Positions 45,053 through 56,175 of a stretch of DNA of 64,000 nt are shown here, one piece after another (the stretch's first letter is position 1; each line of letters starts with the position of its first letter). The notes under the pieces were generated by a model. It was not told the origin of the DNA, did not search any database, and saw only the letters and a list, made by a program, of their open reading frames with translations. Source of the stretch: Neogale vison (lineage: Eukaryota > Chordata > Mammalia > Carnivora > Mustelidae); NCBI RefSeq assembly GCF_020171115.1, contig NC_058105.1, forward strand, positions 11,260,001 to 11,324,000. Direction: 5' to 3'. The translations under genes and the position numbers were made by a program.

Positions 45053-45297
45053 ATATAACAACAGGGGTGCCTGTGTGGTTCAGTTGGTTGAGTGTCAGAC
45101 TCTTGATTTCAGTTGAGGTAATGATCTCAAGGTCCTGAGATCTGGCACCCACCCCCTGCCCCGAAAACATGGGGTCCATGCTTAGTGGGGAGTCAGCTTG
45201 AGGTTCTCTCTCCTTCTCCCTGTGCCCCCCACCATGCTCTGTCTCTCTCTCTCTCTCTCAAGTAAATAAATAAATCTATAAAAAATATATAACAACA
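45053..45297 (+). mobile_element. CAN-SINE with TSD
   Basis: Older 'gactcttgatttcagttgag' variant with a CT run and tail. Repeats 'atataacaaca' at 45053-45063 and 45287-45297. Confidence 0.94.
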
Positions 45298-45363
45298 AAT
45301 AAGAAATAGTTCAAAAGAAAGAAACCAGAATGAAAGAAGGTCCAAAGCTAACTGGTCAACTTT

Positions 45364-45557
45364 TTTTTTTTTTAAGATTTTATTTATTTATTTGACAGAG
45401 AGAGATAGATCACAAGTAGGCAGAGTTGCAGGCAGAGAGAGGGGAAGCAGGCTTCCCGCCGAGCAGAGAGCCTGATGCAGGGCTCGATCCCAAGACCCTG
45501 AGATCATGACCTGAGCTGAAGGCAGAGGCTTAACCCACTGAGCCACCCAGGGGCCCC
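45364..45557 (-). mobile_element. CAN-SINE, young-looking
   Basis: Antisense near-consensus copy beginning with a T run and ending 'cactgagccacccaggggcc'. Flanks 'taactggtcaacttt' and 'taacatgttaacttt' may be an imperfect duplication. It lies 67 bp from the sense SINE before it, forming an inverted pair. Confidence 0.94.
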
Positions 45558-45754
45558 TAACATGTTAACTTTAATTTCTCAGCCTCATTTCCCATTTTCT
45601 GCTTCTTCCCCTCCCAAGTTAAAAATAACTTTCTAGTGCTTATCTGGTTGGTCAAAAATGGCTATAACAGGAATGAGAAAAATTTGCAGTCTTGTACCCT
45701 ACAAAGCTCATTTATCCCCATAGTAAGATTCGGTGAACTAGTGAGGCAGAGGTT

Positions 45755-45855
45755 ACTGCTTCTACTTTGAGATAAGGAAATTGAGGCTCGTACAGATGAA
45801 GTCATAGGGAGAGTAAATACGAGGGCCAGAACTTGGATCCCACTTTAGTATTTTT
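45755..45855 (-). mobile_element. MIR SINE, antisense
   Basis: 'ctttgagataaggaaattga' and 'cgagggccagaacttggatc' are complemented MIR. Confidence 0.6.
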
Positions 45856-46018
45856 TGTATGACACCACCACACCATTGAACAAACATGAGTATCCATTGT
45901 GCACAAAACATGGAGAAGAAAATGGTATAGGTATATGAAAATTGCCATACATTCCTCAGCACCTCAGGGGACACAGTTTAAATAGCAGAAAGTTCTGAAA
46001 ATGAGCAATAAAGGAAAC

Positions 46019-46099
46019 CTTATTTACCACACTACGTCCAGTACATATTAGGTGCTCAATAAATATTTATGAAATGTATGAATAAACTAATGAATGAAA
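46019..46099 (+). mobile_element. L2 3' terminus
   Basis: 'attaggtgctcaataaatat' and 'aatgaatgaa' are the typical L2 end. Confidence 0.7.
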
Positions 46100-46261
46100 G
46101 ATCACATGAAGCTCAAGGTGACAAATACAAAATATTACAGTCTCAAGTACATAAGTGCTTGGGACACTGTTATTCTTCAACGTCTTCCCTAAAACAGACT
46201 GTGCAGTATGACACTTAACAAGTTTAGACCTGGTGTCTCACAGAATGCCACTTAAGATCTT

Positions 46262-46425
46262 TTAGACCTTGGGAAAGTTAGTGCAGCTCTTGAACATTAA
46301 TTAATTCCTCCATTTGAAACATATGTTATGCTGTCAGAAACTAATAATAGGCTCAAAGTGTTATCATGATGATAAAATGAAAGAAGACATATAAAATGAC
46401 TAGCATATAGCAAAAATACAATATA
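46262..46425 (+). mobile_element. Diverged MIR
   Basis: 'gaccttgggaaagttagtgc' and 'gactagcatatagcaaaaat' fit MIR order, with much divergence. Confidence 0.45.
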
Positions 46426-46734
46426 GGGTATATTTTATTTTTATTATCATATCTTCCAATATTCCCTTTCTTGAAACATCCTTAGATAAGTAAACAGTTG
46501 AGGAGACCGAATGATCAGAATACCGTGCCTTCTCAATTCCAGAGCAAAATAAACAAAAATCCATCATCAAAAACCCAACACAGATTTGCACTTGGATCTA
46601 ACAAACTAGTTCTACTGGTGTAGGATGGGGGACACCTGACCTGGCAGCAGCCACCATTACTGAAGGAGACAGAATCATCGTAACAAAATGTTTTAGGTCA
46701 AAGGAGTCAAACACTTCTTGGAGGAACAGTTTGA

Positions 46735-46935
46735 CAGAAACGGGGGATATTTAGCTTGGAGATGAGAAGACTGCTATGTGGGAGTGGAGAGACATTGGGG
46801 TAGACAGAACAGACATGTGAGCTCTTCTCAAGTGCATATTAAAGGGAAAGGGACCTAAAATTGTTCATGATTACCCCCAAGGAGGGCAGATCTAAGTGAT
46901 GGCTTCATGGAGGAAAAGTTAGATTCATAAAATAC
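46735..46935 (+). mobile_element. L3/CR1 LINE fragment
   Basis: 'gggggatatttagcttggag', 'tgagctcttctcaagtgca', 'gattacccccaaggagggca' and 'ggaggaaaagttagattc' follow the CR1-clade 3' region in order. Confidence 0.65.
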
Positions 46936-48127
46936 GATAAGACTGAATTTTAAGCAGACATATTAGAGAAAGTAAAGGCTGGAAGGGAGGACAAAGTGGC
47001 CCACAAAGACAACATAAAAAAATGTTAGATGTCCTTTGAATAGTGTTGTGTTATTAGAAGGCAGGTGCACTAGGCTGAAATGAGAGCTGGGAGCCAGCCT
47101 GGGTCAGATTTTGGTATAACACAGGCAGTAATAGGAACGTGGGACTTCCACAAACTAATTTAAGCAACCAAAGTTAGGTGCTGCTTGAATGAAGAAAAGT
47201 TATAAAAACACAATAAATAGAAGTCAACATCTATACTCTGTCTTGTCTTAATTTGGGGAGGGGGGGTTAAGGTGGGCAGGAGGTGTGGTAAGGCCTCTGA
47301 TAGCAGCTTGAATAAGAAATAGCTTAATGATAATTATGATGCCAAACAGCACTTCGCAGGTTTCTGCATATTCACATATATCTTCTCATTCAGCCTACAG
47401 CAAAATGGTTACATTGTAAATATTATTTAACATTAAATGTAATTGCTTCACAAATCTGTTTTTATTAAGCAATCCATAACAACAATTCAGTTATTCTCTT
47501 TCACTGCTCCATTAATCCTCCACTTCCTCACCCGGAGAGCAGAGAGGTAAAAGTTTTTTCTACACGTTGCCAAATCTTATCTGAGCATCTCTGTCCTTGA
47601 GAATAGGTGCATCGTGAAAGCACCTGTAGAAAATTAACAGCTTTAGAAAACTGCAGGGGAAATAAAATCTGAGGGAGAGATAAGATAGTCTCCTAATACT
47701 GCGGAACATGTAATCAGCCAAATCAATAATCCTCATTAATCAATGAGAAAGGACAGATGCCAGTTGAAAGGCAGCAGGAAAAGTTGTTTTAAAAATGGCT
47801 TTCAAATTTACTTCACTTCATAAAGATGTTCATGAAATTAAGAAAAACAGGGGCTATATATGACACCCAATGAGAACAAATTTTTTTTTAAGTAATTTTG
47901 TGGAAAGAAAAATCTCAGATTTCTCACACTCTAGAGATTTCTTTCTCAAAGTCATTCTCTTGGCCTATAAAGAATTTATTTTGGTAATAGTAAATTTTCA
48001 TATGAAATGCAAATCAGAGACCTATTAGTCCTCAAGATTCCAACTTGGAATCTTGCACCAGACATCATTATACCAAATGTATAGATCAGTCATTACTGTA
48101 TTCTTTATAGGCAAATGTCAAATAGAG
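46936..48127. other. Repeat-poor interval; candidate regulatory island
   Basis: No repeat recognised. 47430-47830 holds CTTATCT and AGATAAGATAG (GATA-type), AATCAATAAT, CATTAATCAATGAG and TGTAATCAGCC (homeodomain-type), in text that looks constrained. No coding support. Confidence 0.4.
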
Positions 48128-48499
48128 TATGAAAACCCAGGGCACCTGGGTGGCTCAGTGGGTTAAAGCCTCTGCCTTCAGCTCAGGTCATGATCCCACG
48201 GCCTGGGATTGAGCCCCGCATCGGGCTCTCTGCTCAGCAGGGAGTCTTTTTCCTGCCTGCCTCTCTGCCTACTTGTGATCTCTCTCTGCCAAACAAACAA
48301 ATAAAATATTTTTTAAAAATATGGACTCTGAAAAACAGTCTGAGGGGTTTGAAGTGGCGGGGGGGTGGGAGGTTGGGGTACCAGGTGGTGGGTATTATAG
48401 AGGGCACAGCTTGCATGGAGCACTGGGTGTGGTGAAAAAATAATGAATACTGTTTTTCTGAAAATAAATAAATTGGGAAAAAAAAATATGAAAACTCCC
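48128..48499 (+). mobile_element. SINE-L1 composite within one TSD
   Basis: A CAN-SINE (about 48139-48320) runs straight into a carnivore L1 3' UTR fragment (about 48321-48486, 'atggactctgaaaaacagtc', 'ggtggtgggtattatagagg', 'catggagcactgggtgtggt'). The only duplication seen, 'tatgaaaac', is outside the pair (48128-48136 and 48487-48495). Confidence 0.8.
48359..48378 (+). other. Potential G-quadruplex
   Basis: A seven-G run plus runs of three and four within 20 bases of L1 3' UTR; four stacks are possible only by splitting the first run. Confidence 0.45.
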
Positions 48500-49364
48500 T
48501 GATGTCAGTGAAACATCTTGAGATTATGACCAGAAATATCTGCAAGTCCACTCTGTGGCTTTAATCGTCTCAACACATATTTGTTGAAGTCAAAGGAGAT
48601 ACTAAGGAAGTGGCCTCTGCTTAGTACCAAATACAACACAGAGATGAATAATTCACGCATCCATCCCTTGAGGAGTACTAATATGAAGTGAAATGGGCAC
48701 ATACTGAGAACCGGTATACCACAGTGAGTTTCATAATGAGGGTACAACAAATTCATATCTGTCAAATGCTACATGAAGGCAAAGTCAAACTATAAACCAA
48801 TAATTACAAAGTTCATGAAGATGTCGACAAGAAATAGTGTGCTAATAAATATAGACTATCAAATTAGCAAAGAAAAAACATATTCAGGGGTTGAAGTAAA
48901 GCATGGATGCTTCTAAATTTTAGCACTGACACCCAACTTACTTTGGGAAACGAAATGACTGACTTTCTTAAAAATGACATCAACCATAGACTTGTTAGTT
49001 TTAGAAAATGCAAAAAGACAAATGTCACACAATTACTGGGATCGCTGTTATACACATTTCCAAAATATAAAATAGAATTATCTTTGCTTTCAGTCATGGA
49101 TCATTTGTCTAATGAGGATCATGATGAAAGATGGGTCGCTGTCACATCATACGCACTACCAAGAGAACCAAAAGAATACTTAGACAGTCTAAGGACAGAG
49201 TTTCTGAAACAGAAACCTAAGGTAGATATAGTAACTGACAATTACCCAGAAAATACATCTTGTCATTTAAGCCTTACTTGATTTTTTTGGAATCAAAAAA
49301 ATTAAATTTAAAATTTAATTAAAAAAATTTTTAATACCCTCAGTAACTGTTATAACCATTTCAC
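48500..49364. other. Unique interval holding a candidate exon
   Basis: No repeat recognised. A 124-codon plus frame runs 48907-49281. The part 49094-49221 is bounded by splice-like sites and is listed separately. AT palindromes occur at 49285-49330. Confidence 0.5.
49094..49221 (+). CDS. Candidate internal coding exon, gene unknown
   Basis: Seen: a pyrimidine-rich acceptor 'ttatctttgctttcag' ends at 49093, and 'aag|gtagat' gives a donor at 49222. The 128-bp segment is open in one frame (phase 1 in, phase 0 out) and reads MDHLSNEDHDERWVAVTSYA, then LPREPKEYLDSLRTEFLKQK, then PK. The peptide is mixed-composition, hydrophilic and uninterrupted, with no repeat origin visible. Inferred: an exon of an unidentified gene whose other exons lie outside the window, or an old processed or duplicated remnant. 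I do not recognise the protein. The donor is only moderate (+4/+5 are not AG). A chance frame is possible, since upstream sequence is also open for 187 bases. Confidence 0.35.
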
Positions 49365-49480
49365 TTGAACCATGAGAGTCTGCAGTCTTAAGTTCCAATC
49401 CAGGCTCAGACATCTAATAGTTATGTGACCTTTGGAAAAGGAACTTTATTTCTCAGAGCCTCATTTGTCTTATATTTAAT
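49365..49480 (+). mobile_element. MIR SINE
   Basis: 'taagttccaatccaggctca', 'gttatgtgacctttggaaaa' and 'tttctcagagcctcatttgt' match MIR. Confidence 0.75.
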
Positions 49481-49664
49481 TATTTTATGTATGTTTTGTA
49501 GTTCCTTTGTTCCTTTATTCCTCTCTTGCTGCCTTAGTTTGTGAATTGAATGGTTTTCAGACTGGTATGCTTAGATTCACTTCTGGTTATCTTTCGTAAA
49601 CCTATTGCTGGTTTTTGCTTTGTGGTTACCATTTGGCTTACCTAAAAGTTCTTATTACAATCTA

Positions 49665-49698
49665 CAGTTGACCCACGAACAACACAGGTTTAAACTTA
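49665..49698 (+). mobile_element. MER2-like Tigger terminus fragment
   Basis: 'cagttgacccacgaacaaca' plus 'caggttt' is the terminal repeat of a Tigger-class element; only the end survives. Confidence 0.5.
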
Positions 49699-49870
49699 TT
49701 TAATCTTCACAACTCTGTTGATATTATAGATACATTTGTAAATGAAGAGATTAAGGGTTCACAGAAGTAAAGGGACTTGGAAAAAAATCATAGTGCTATC
49801 AAGTAGTGGAGTCAGGACTTGAAAAGACAGCTGTCTAAATATAATACCCAAGCTCCTAAATTCTACACTA
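49699..49870 (-). mobile_element. MIR SINE, antisense
   Basis: 'taatcttcacaactctgttg', 'tttgtaaatgaagagattaa', 'gtggagtcaggacttgaaaa' and 'aagctcctaaattctacac' are complemented MIR. Confidence 0.8.
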
Positions 49871-50009
49871 ATGTTTCTCAAATTGTTATACAAGAAATGA
49901 CCATGAATATCAGAGTCTATGGTGAGGAATGAGAATGGGGTGGCAAGAAAAGTTTTTTTTTTTTTTAAGAAAAGAAAGGCTAGAAGAAAATCCACATTAC
50001 CCTAGGTGA

Positions 50010-51260
50010 AATGATGAGTTTCTAGACACAAACCAAAAGCATAATCCATGAAAGAAAAAAATTGATAAGTTGGATTTTATTAAAATTTAAACCTTATGCT
50101 TGTAAACAATACCATTAAGGCCATAGAAAGATAAGTCATAGGCTGAAAAAAAATATTTACAAAGCAGCTACCTGATAATATATATAGGATAAGGGACTTT
50201 TGTCCAAAATACATAATGAACTATTAAACCTTAATAATAAGAAATAAGCTAATTAAAAATGGACTAAATATCACAATACATTACCAAAGAAAATAAGCAC
50301 ATGAAAATTCTCAACATCATTTTGCATTACGGAAATGCAAATTACAATGAGATACTACTATACATCCACTAGGATGTGTAAAACCTAAACACAATACCAA
50401 CTGCTGATGAGGAACTCTTATTCATCGGTATAAATGCAAAATGGTACTTGGGAAGACAGTTTGGAAGTAACTTACAAAGCTAAACATAGTTTTACCATAT
50501 GATCTAGCAATTGTGCTCCCAAGTATTTTACTCAGTTGATTTGAAAACCTATGTTCACACAAAAACCTGAATGTAAATGTTCATGGTAGCTGTATTCAGT
50601 CACTTAAAACTAGAAGCAACCAAAATGCCCCTGAATGGGTGAAGAGAGTTTTTAAAACTACGGTATTTTTATGCAGTGAAATGTCATTCTGTAATAAAAA
50701 GAAATGAGCTACCAGGCCATGAAAAGACATGGAGAAACCTTGAAAGCATACTAGAAGGTGAAAAAAGCCAGTCGGAATGACTACATGCTGTATGATTCAA
50801 ATTATACGCCATTCTGAAAAAAAAAAAAAAACTATAGGGACAATAAAAAAGATCAGTAGCCAGAGGTTTGCAGGGCATGGGACCAGGGGAAGAAGGTTTA
50901 ATGGCTGAAGCATAGAGGATTTTTTAAAAGATTCTGTTTATTCATTTGACAGAGACAGACACAGCAAGAGAGGGAACACAAGCAAGGGAATTGGGAGAAG
51001 GAGATGCAGGCCTCCCACCAAGCAGAGAGCCCAATGCAGGACTCAATCCCAGGACCCTGGGATCATGACCTGAGCTGAAGGCAGATGCTTAATGAATGAG
51101 CCACCCAGGTGCTCCAAAGCACAGAGGATTTTTTAGGTGGTGAAAGTATTCTGTATGATACTGTATTTGTGGATTCACGACACTATACATTTATCAAAAA
51201 CCTATATAATTTCACAACTCGAAGAGTATATCTTAATGTATGCAAATTTTAGAAGTCATT
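50010..51260 (+). mobile_element. Ancient L1M ORF2 end and 3' UTR
   Basis: 'gataagttggattttattaa', 'catcattttgcattacggaa', 'atctagcaattgtgctccca', 'aagccagtcggaatgactac' and 'tcacgacactatacatttat' track an old L1. One SINE interrupts it. Confidence 0.78.
50909..51135 (-). mobile_element. CAN-SINE with TSD
   Basis: Antisense SINE between 18-bp repeats 'agcatagaggatttttta' (50909-50926) and 'agcacagaggatttttta' (51118-51135), one mismatch. Confidence 0.95.
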
Positions 51261-51910
51261 GATGAAGCTTAAAATCCCAGAATGGAATATAGGGTGTGAA
51301 AAACCATCTAACCATTATTATACAAGTATGAAACAGCTTCACTGAAGGGGACAGTGGGAGAAAAGATGGTAACCTAAGTAACTTTGGAAATGAGTGGATA
51401 TTGTAAGCCTAAAGGCAAAAGGAACTATACATAAAAGTAAAGTTGGTAAAGTCATTTCCCATGGTAGTACAAGTTATAATTCTGAAGCACCGAACATGTA
51501 TACTGGAAGTAAAGTATTAAGTAAATGGATAGAGGATGGTGGGAGCCAGGCTTCTCACTCTCAAAGTGAGAGGTTACAACAAGCAAAGGGGAAGGCTGGA
51601 ATGATCCATGTAATAATGGTTAGAGGTGAAGAATTAGCATGAGCTCATGTTTATCTTAATATGGATAGGGATGTACATATAGACAATATAGATGATGTCT
51701 ATCTAGACAGCTGGGTATACACACATACATTAGTATACAACATACATGCCCTTGCTCTGTCAGCAGAGAGGATCTGGAAACAGTGACATCCCAGTAACAA
51801 TAAACATACCTAGTGCCCAGATAAGAAGAACCAAGGATCTTTGGAGGTCTGGGGCCAGAAATATACGAGAAGTGCCTGGAGCACTAGACAGAAAGTGAGG
51901 AAGTACTAAA

Positions 51911-51996
51911 AAGAAAGAAGAGAAGGGAAGGGAAGAGAAAGGAAGGGAAGGGAAGGGAAGGGAAGAGAAGAGAAGAGAAGAGAAGAGAAGAGAAAA
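51911..51996 (+). repeat. (GGGAA)n/(GAGAA)n purine tract
   Basis: About 85 bp of pure purines on the plus strand in five-base units, GGGAA grading into GAGAA. The complement encodes spurious LFSSL-type repeats. Confidence 0.97.
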
Positions 51997-52258
51997 AATA
52001 CAATGATGGTGGTATGCCAAAGGGGCATAGGTGGCAACTATAAGATTCCCAATAGTGTAAACTGCAACAATATGAAGAAAATAAAGTAGTATTACAGTAC
52101 AGACCAAAGTATAAAACAAGTAACCTTGAATCCATACTGATATGAATAAATGATGAAATAACTAAATAAGAATAAATAAGACAAATCTCCCCTACAGACA
52201 AATTCCAAACACTTTATGCAAATATTCCAACTCCAAAGAGGTGGAGTCTAACTTCCGA

Positions 52259-52442
52259 TTTTTTTAAAAATTTTATTTATTTATTTGCCAGAGAGCGCAC
52301 AAGCAGGGGAAGAGGCAGGCAGAAGGAGAATCAAGACTCCTGACTGAGCAGGCAGCCTGACATGGGACTCAATCCCAGGACCCCGGGATCATGACCTGAA
52401 CCAAAGGCAAATGCTTAACCAAATGAGCCACCCATGCGTCTC
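52259..52442 (-). mobile_element. CAN-SINE, diverged
   Basis: Antisense SINE ('aaattttatttatttatttg', 'ccaaatgagccacccatgcg'). Inside the L1M 3' UTR. No clear duplication. Confidence 0.92.
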
Positions 52443-53100
52443 CCCATTCTTTAAGTGTGGGCTCTATGTAGTGACTTCCTACCAAAGAGGACAGTATGGA
52501 AAAGTGGTAAGAGGGATAGCTTTACAGTGGAGAAAAAGATGAACGCTACCTCTCACATGTGATCAAGACGAATGTAAATCATGATAATTCATGTTGATAG
52601 TGTATACCCTCAATAGGAAGTGATGACAATGGTGATTAACCTCTGTAGTCTTCTTCTCCCAAACCCAGAGCTCCAGTCCAATCATGAGAAAAAATCAGAA
52701 GAATTCTATTACACAGGTTTCCTAAAAAGTATTTGACTAGTACTCCTCAAAACTGTCAAGGTCACAAAAAACATGAGAAGTCTGACAAATTGTTATGGGC
52801 AGGAAGAGGCTAAGGAAATATAACAACTAAATGTAATGTAGTACCCTGGATGGGCCCCTGAACAGAAAAAAAGAAAGGTAACAACAAAGGAAATCTGAAT
52901 AAAGTATGGTGTTTAGTTAATAAAAATAATGTATCAATATCAGCTCATTTACTGTGAAAAATGTACCATACTAATGTCCAATGTTAGTAACAGAGGAAAT
53001 GAAACTGGGTGTATTTTATAAAGAACTCTTGTGTTTTTTCTTCACAGGTTTTCTGTAAATCAAAATGATTTTAAAATTAAACATTATTTTTAAAAAATAT

Positions 53101-53501
53101 CCCCAAGGTCCAGACAGCTGAAACAGTTTTCAGAGTGCGAACTGGAAATCTGCATGCTAACAATCGCTCCTAGAAGAGTCTTATGGATATTGAAATTTGA
53201 AAACCACCACTCACAATTCATGTGTACCTCTCAGGGATGATGGCCAACAAATGTAAAAGCAAACTTCCACATTTTTGGTGAAGAAATGATACACATTAGA
53301 AGAAAGGGAGGAGAACCGGCTGGGGCTTTCACTTGCCAAGAAGTCAGTCAGAAATCTGAGGCAAAATTGTGCCTGGATGTGCAGTGTCCAGAGAGTAAAA
53401 GTTCACTACACTATATTCCATATGCACTAGAGCAAAATCGGCCTACTACATCTCGCTCCTCTGGTGTGACATCTTTAGGATGGGGCTATCAAAGCGTAAA
53501 C
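53101..53501. other. Unclassified interval
   Basis: No repeat or gene recognised. A 124-codon plus frame (53286-53660) runs on into a DNA-transposon relic, so it is not a gene. Confidence 0.45.
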
Positions 53502-53676
53502 CAGAAGTTCTTAATCTGGAATCTTCACATATACTTCAAGAGGATCATCAAAAAACCTGAAAATTTCTGCAAATTTAATGTTTATGTCCATACGTTCACT
53601 TTATTTAGGGAGAAAGTCCTTACATTTCCCTGCTCTCCAAAGGATTCCCTACTTCCGTGATAGTTAACAACCACTG
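53502..53676 (+). mobile_element. hAT-type DNA transposon relic
   Basis: The ends 'cagaagttcttaatctgg' and 'gttaacaaccactg' are imperfect inverted repeats of the Charlie 'cagtggttcttaacc' kind, and 'gaggatcatcaaaaaacctg' fits the interior. Confidence 0.65.
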
Positions 53677-54084
53677 GTCTATTGTACGTCCTGCATAGTG
53701 CAATCAAGACAGCGGCTATCGAGAAATCTTTCTTTGATCAGCAATAGGAGGCCTGCTCCAGCGTTCCACCTTTGTGGAAATTCTAGGTAATATCCAGGAC
53801 CATCAAGTCCACACTAGATATTCCTCTGCCATTACAGACAGTTAATATGTTTATAACAGAAATTTAAAAATATATCATTCAGGAAAACTTATCTGTCAAA
53901 AAATTTTCACTTTTTTAAAAAAATGCAATACATTATTTGATCATGAAAAAAATTCATTTAGTATTTCATTGAATTTGCTTGGTCCTTATAGACATAATTA
54001 TTCCTAATTTCCCAGAAAGTTAATATAAATAATTATGAGGTTCTGGGATTTGTTTTGCACTCTCAGAGCTAGACAATGGATACT
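53677..54084. other. Unclassified interval
   Basis: AT-rich, with a T run and short hairpins near 53905-53960. Nothing recognised. Confidence 0.45.
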
Positions 54085-54680
54085 ACAGATGCTGGTGGGA
54101 ATGTAAATTGGCAAACCCTTTAAAAAGCAACTTGACAGTCGGCATCAAGAGCCTGAAAACAAACAGATTTCTCTGCTGGGAATCTATCATATGGGCTCGA
54201 TATGTTTATCACAACATTATTGGCTACTATTAAAAAAACAGAAAAGAAAAGTAATTTCAGTTCACTTAATTGGAAAGTATTTACAAAAACTGACAAATCC
54301 ACTTGATGAAAACATATGCAGTCATTAAAATGTTTATGAAGCATTTAAAAGCATTAGGATTAAAAAGGCAGATCTAGGGCGCCTGAGTGGTTCAGATGGT
54401 TGGGCATCTGCCTTTGGCTCAGCTCATGATCACAGGGTCCTGCGATCAAGCCCCGCATCGGGCTCTCTTCTCAGCAGGGAGTGCGCTTCAACCTCTTTCT
54501 CCCCTGCTTGTGCTCTCTCACTCTCTCTGTCAAATAAACAAATAATTTTCTTTTAAAAGGCAGATCTGAAGATAGACATAATACATCATTATGACTAGGT
54601 AAAAGATACCTAAAAAAGACTAAAAGGGTATATACCAAGAATATTTATAAGAGTTGTCATTTTAGTTTTGTGTACATTCC
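54085..54680 (+). mobile_element. Ancient L1M 3' region
   Basis: 'tgctggtgggaatgtaaatt', 'aaaaagcaacttgacagtc', 'tatcacaacattattggcta' and 'atgcagtcattaaaatgttt' follow an old L1 end. Split by a SINE. Confidence 0.68.
54363..54567 (+). mobile_element. CAN-SINE with exact TSD
   Basis: Sense SINE with 13-bp repeats 'aaaaggcagatct' at 54363-54375 and 54555-54567. Confidence 0.95.
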
Positions 54681-55759
54681 AAAATGTTCTAGAGTCAGCA
54701 TGTTATCATCACTGAAGTTAAATACAATGTGTGTCTGATTTGCTGCCTTCCTCCAGCAGTAACACCACAATAATGGAAAGCCCAAGAGCTTACCAGAAGA
54801 TATCACTGAGAAGGTATTTTACTGGTATTGCTGATTGCATAAAACTGTTATAGACAAACCACCATTGAGCCCCTTTTGTATCATGGGGAAAATGTGGAGA
54901 AAAATGTGGGCTTGACTGTTCTGCTGCATTTTATTCTTATTGTTCCCAAATCTCAACTGGTTTAGCATTTTGTCAAACAGACTAACAGTAAGAAGATAAA
55001 GGGCCCAGACAGATTCAGTTTATTACCTACACAGAGAGCAAAAGCAGGAGCAACATGGTGTCAGCTTCATGCATCACTTGACTTACAGAATGACAGCAAA
55101 TCAAAGTGGCCAGATGGAAGACCACATGAGCAGTAGGTTGCTCAGTTGCTGGGGAGCCCATCTAGACTTCAGCTAAGTGGTCTGATAGAATGCAGCTGTA
55201 CTCTAAGGAGAGGAGAGTGACTGGAACCTTCTGTGCCTCACCAAAACCAGGGAGGCAGATGAGAAACTGCCTCCTACTAGCCTCTCACAAGATAAGGGGT
55301 CAAATGAGAAATGCCTCGTGACATCTCTTCAGAAGACTGCCAGTTTTGCCATGTTCCTGCCTTAGTTCCAGAGCATTCCACCAAGACTCAGGCCAGTCTG
55401 TGTTTGAGCCGCGCCTATAAGGCCCATGTGGAGGCACGCAAGGTTGTCAGAGGACCAATGTGGATCTACCCTACACAGTTGTCCTATCCTCTTCCACTCT
55501 TAAAAGTATCCTGGTTTGGACATTAAGTTATATGGTCACCATACATACCTAAAGATGACAATCTCCCACACTTTCCATGCATACAAAACATTACCCATAT
55601 AGTCAAACTTATTTATAGGTCTAGAGTTAGAACAAATGGAAGCATAAACACCCACCTCCAATTTATTCGATGTGCTTTTAGAACTTAACAATAATGATTC
55701 TGAGGATTATGTACCACAGCTGGACAAGATTAAGCAGAGCAAAAAAAGGGGGTGAATCA
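54681..55759. other. Unclassified, mostly unique interval
   Basis: No family assigned. The 71-codon frame at 55311-55526 has no known motif. 55419-55530 resembles 57405-57520 in word order. Confidence 0.4.
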
Positions 55760-56175
55760 CATAGTAATATGCACTATAAAGCCACAATAATTAAACAGTT
55801 TAATATTGATAAAGGATTAGGTAGATGAAAAATTGGAAGAGAAGGAAGAAATCAAGAAACAAAGCTATGTTTCCATGTTTACATCCAAGAGGAAGACATC
55901 ATGAAACTGGCATGACAAACGGGTGGCAGAATGGCTTCCTTAAATAAGTGGTATTGAAACAATTGGCTAAGTGTTTGAAAAGAAGGAGATTAGGTTTTCT
56001 GTCTCACACCAAATATCAAATACATTTCAAGACGATTAGAGAGATAAATGTAAAAAGTAAAATGACAGAAGAACTAGAAAAGATAGACTGGGTAAATACA
56101 GATCTATACGAGACAAAGACAACATAATAGAAGGGAAAAAACTGCAAGGTTCAGCGATGCAAATATGAAAAACAC
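55760..56175 (+). mobile_element. Ancient L1M/HAL1 ORF2 fragment
   Basis: 'aaagccacaataattaaaca', 'gtattgaaacaattggctaa', 'ttctgtctcacaccaaatat' and 'aaatgtaaaaagtaaaatga' follow old L1 ORF2. Confidence 0.65.

Larger units (their letters stand above)
51261..53100 (+). mobile_element. Ancient L1M 3' UTR, second type
   Basis: 'gggagccaggcttctcactc', 'gtgacatcccagtaacaata', 'gtgtgggctctatgtagtga', 'tcctcaaaactgtcaaggtc', 'gtaccctggatgggcccctg' and 'aagaactcttgtgttttttc' follow a long L1M 3' UTR. A purine microsatellite and a SINE lie within. Confidence 0.65.

Noticed and set aside
51884..52201. Serine/leucine-rich minus frames as secreted or membrane proteins
   Set aside because: The repeats are the translation of the purine microsatellite complement.
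53286..53660. 124-codon plus frame as a gene
   Set aside because: Its second half runs through a hAT DNA-transposon relic; the first half has no support.
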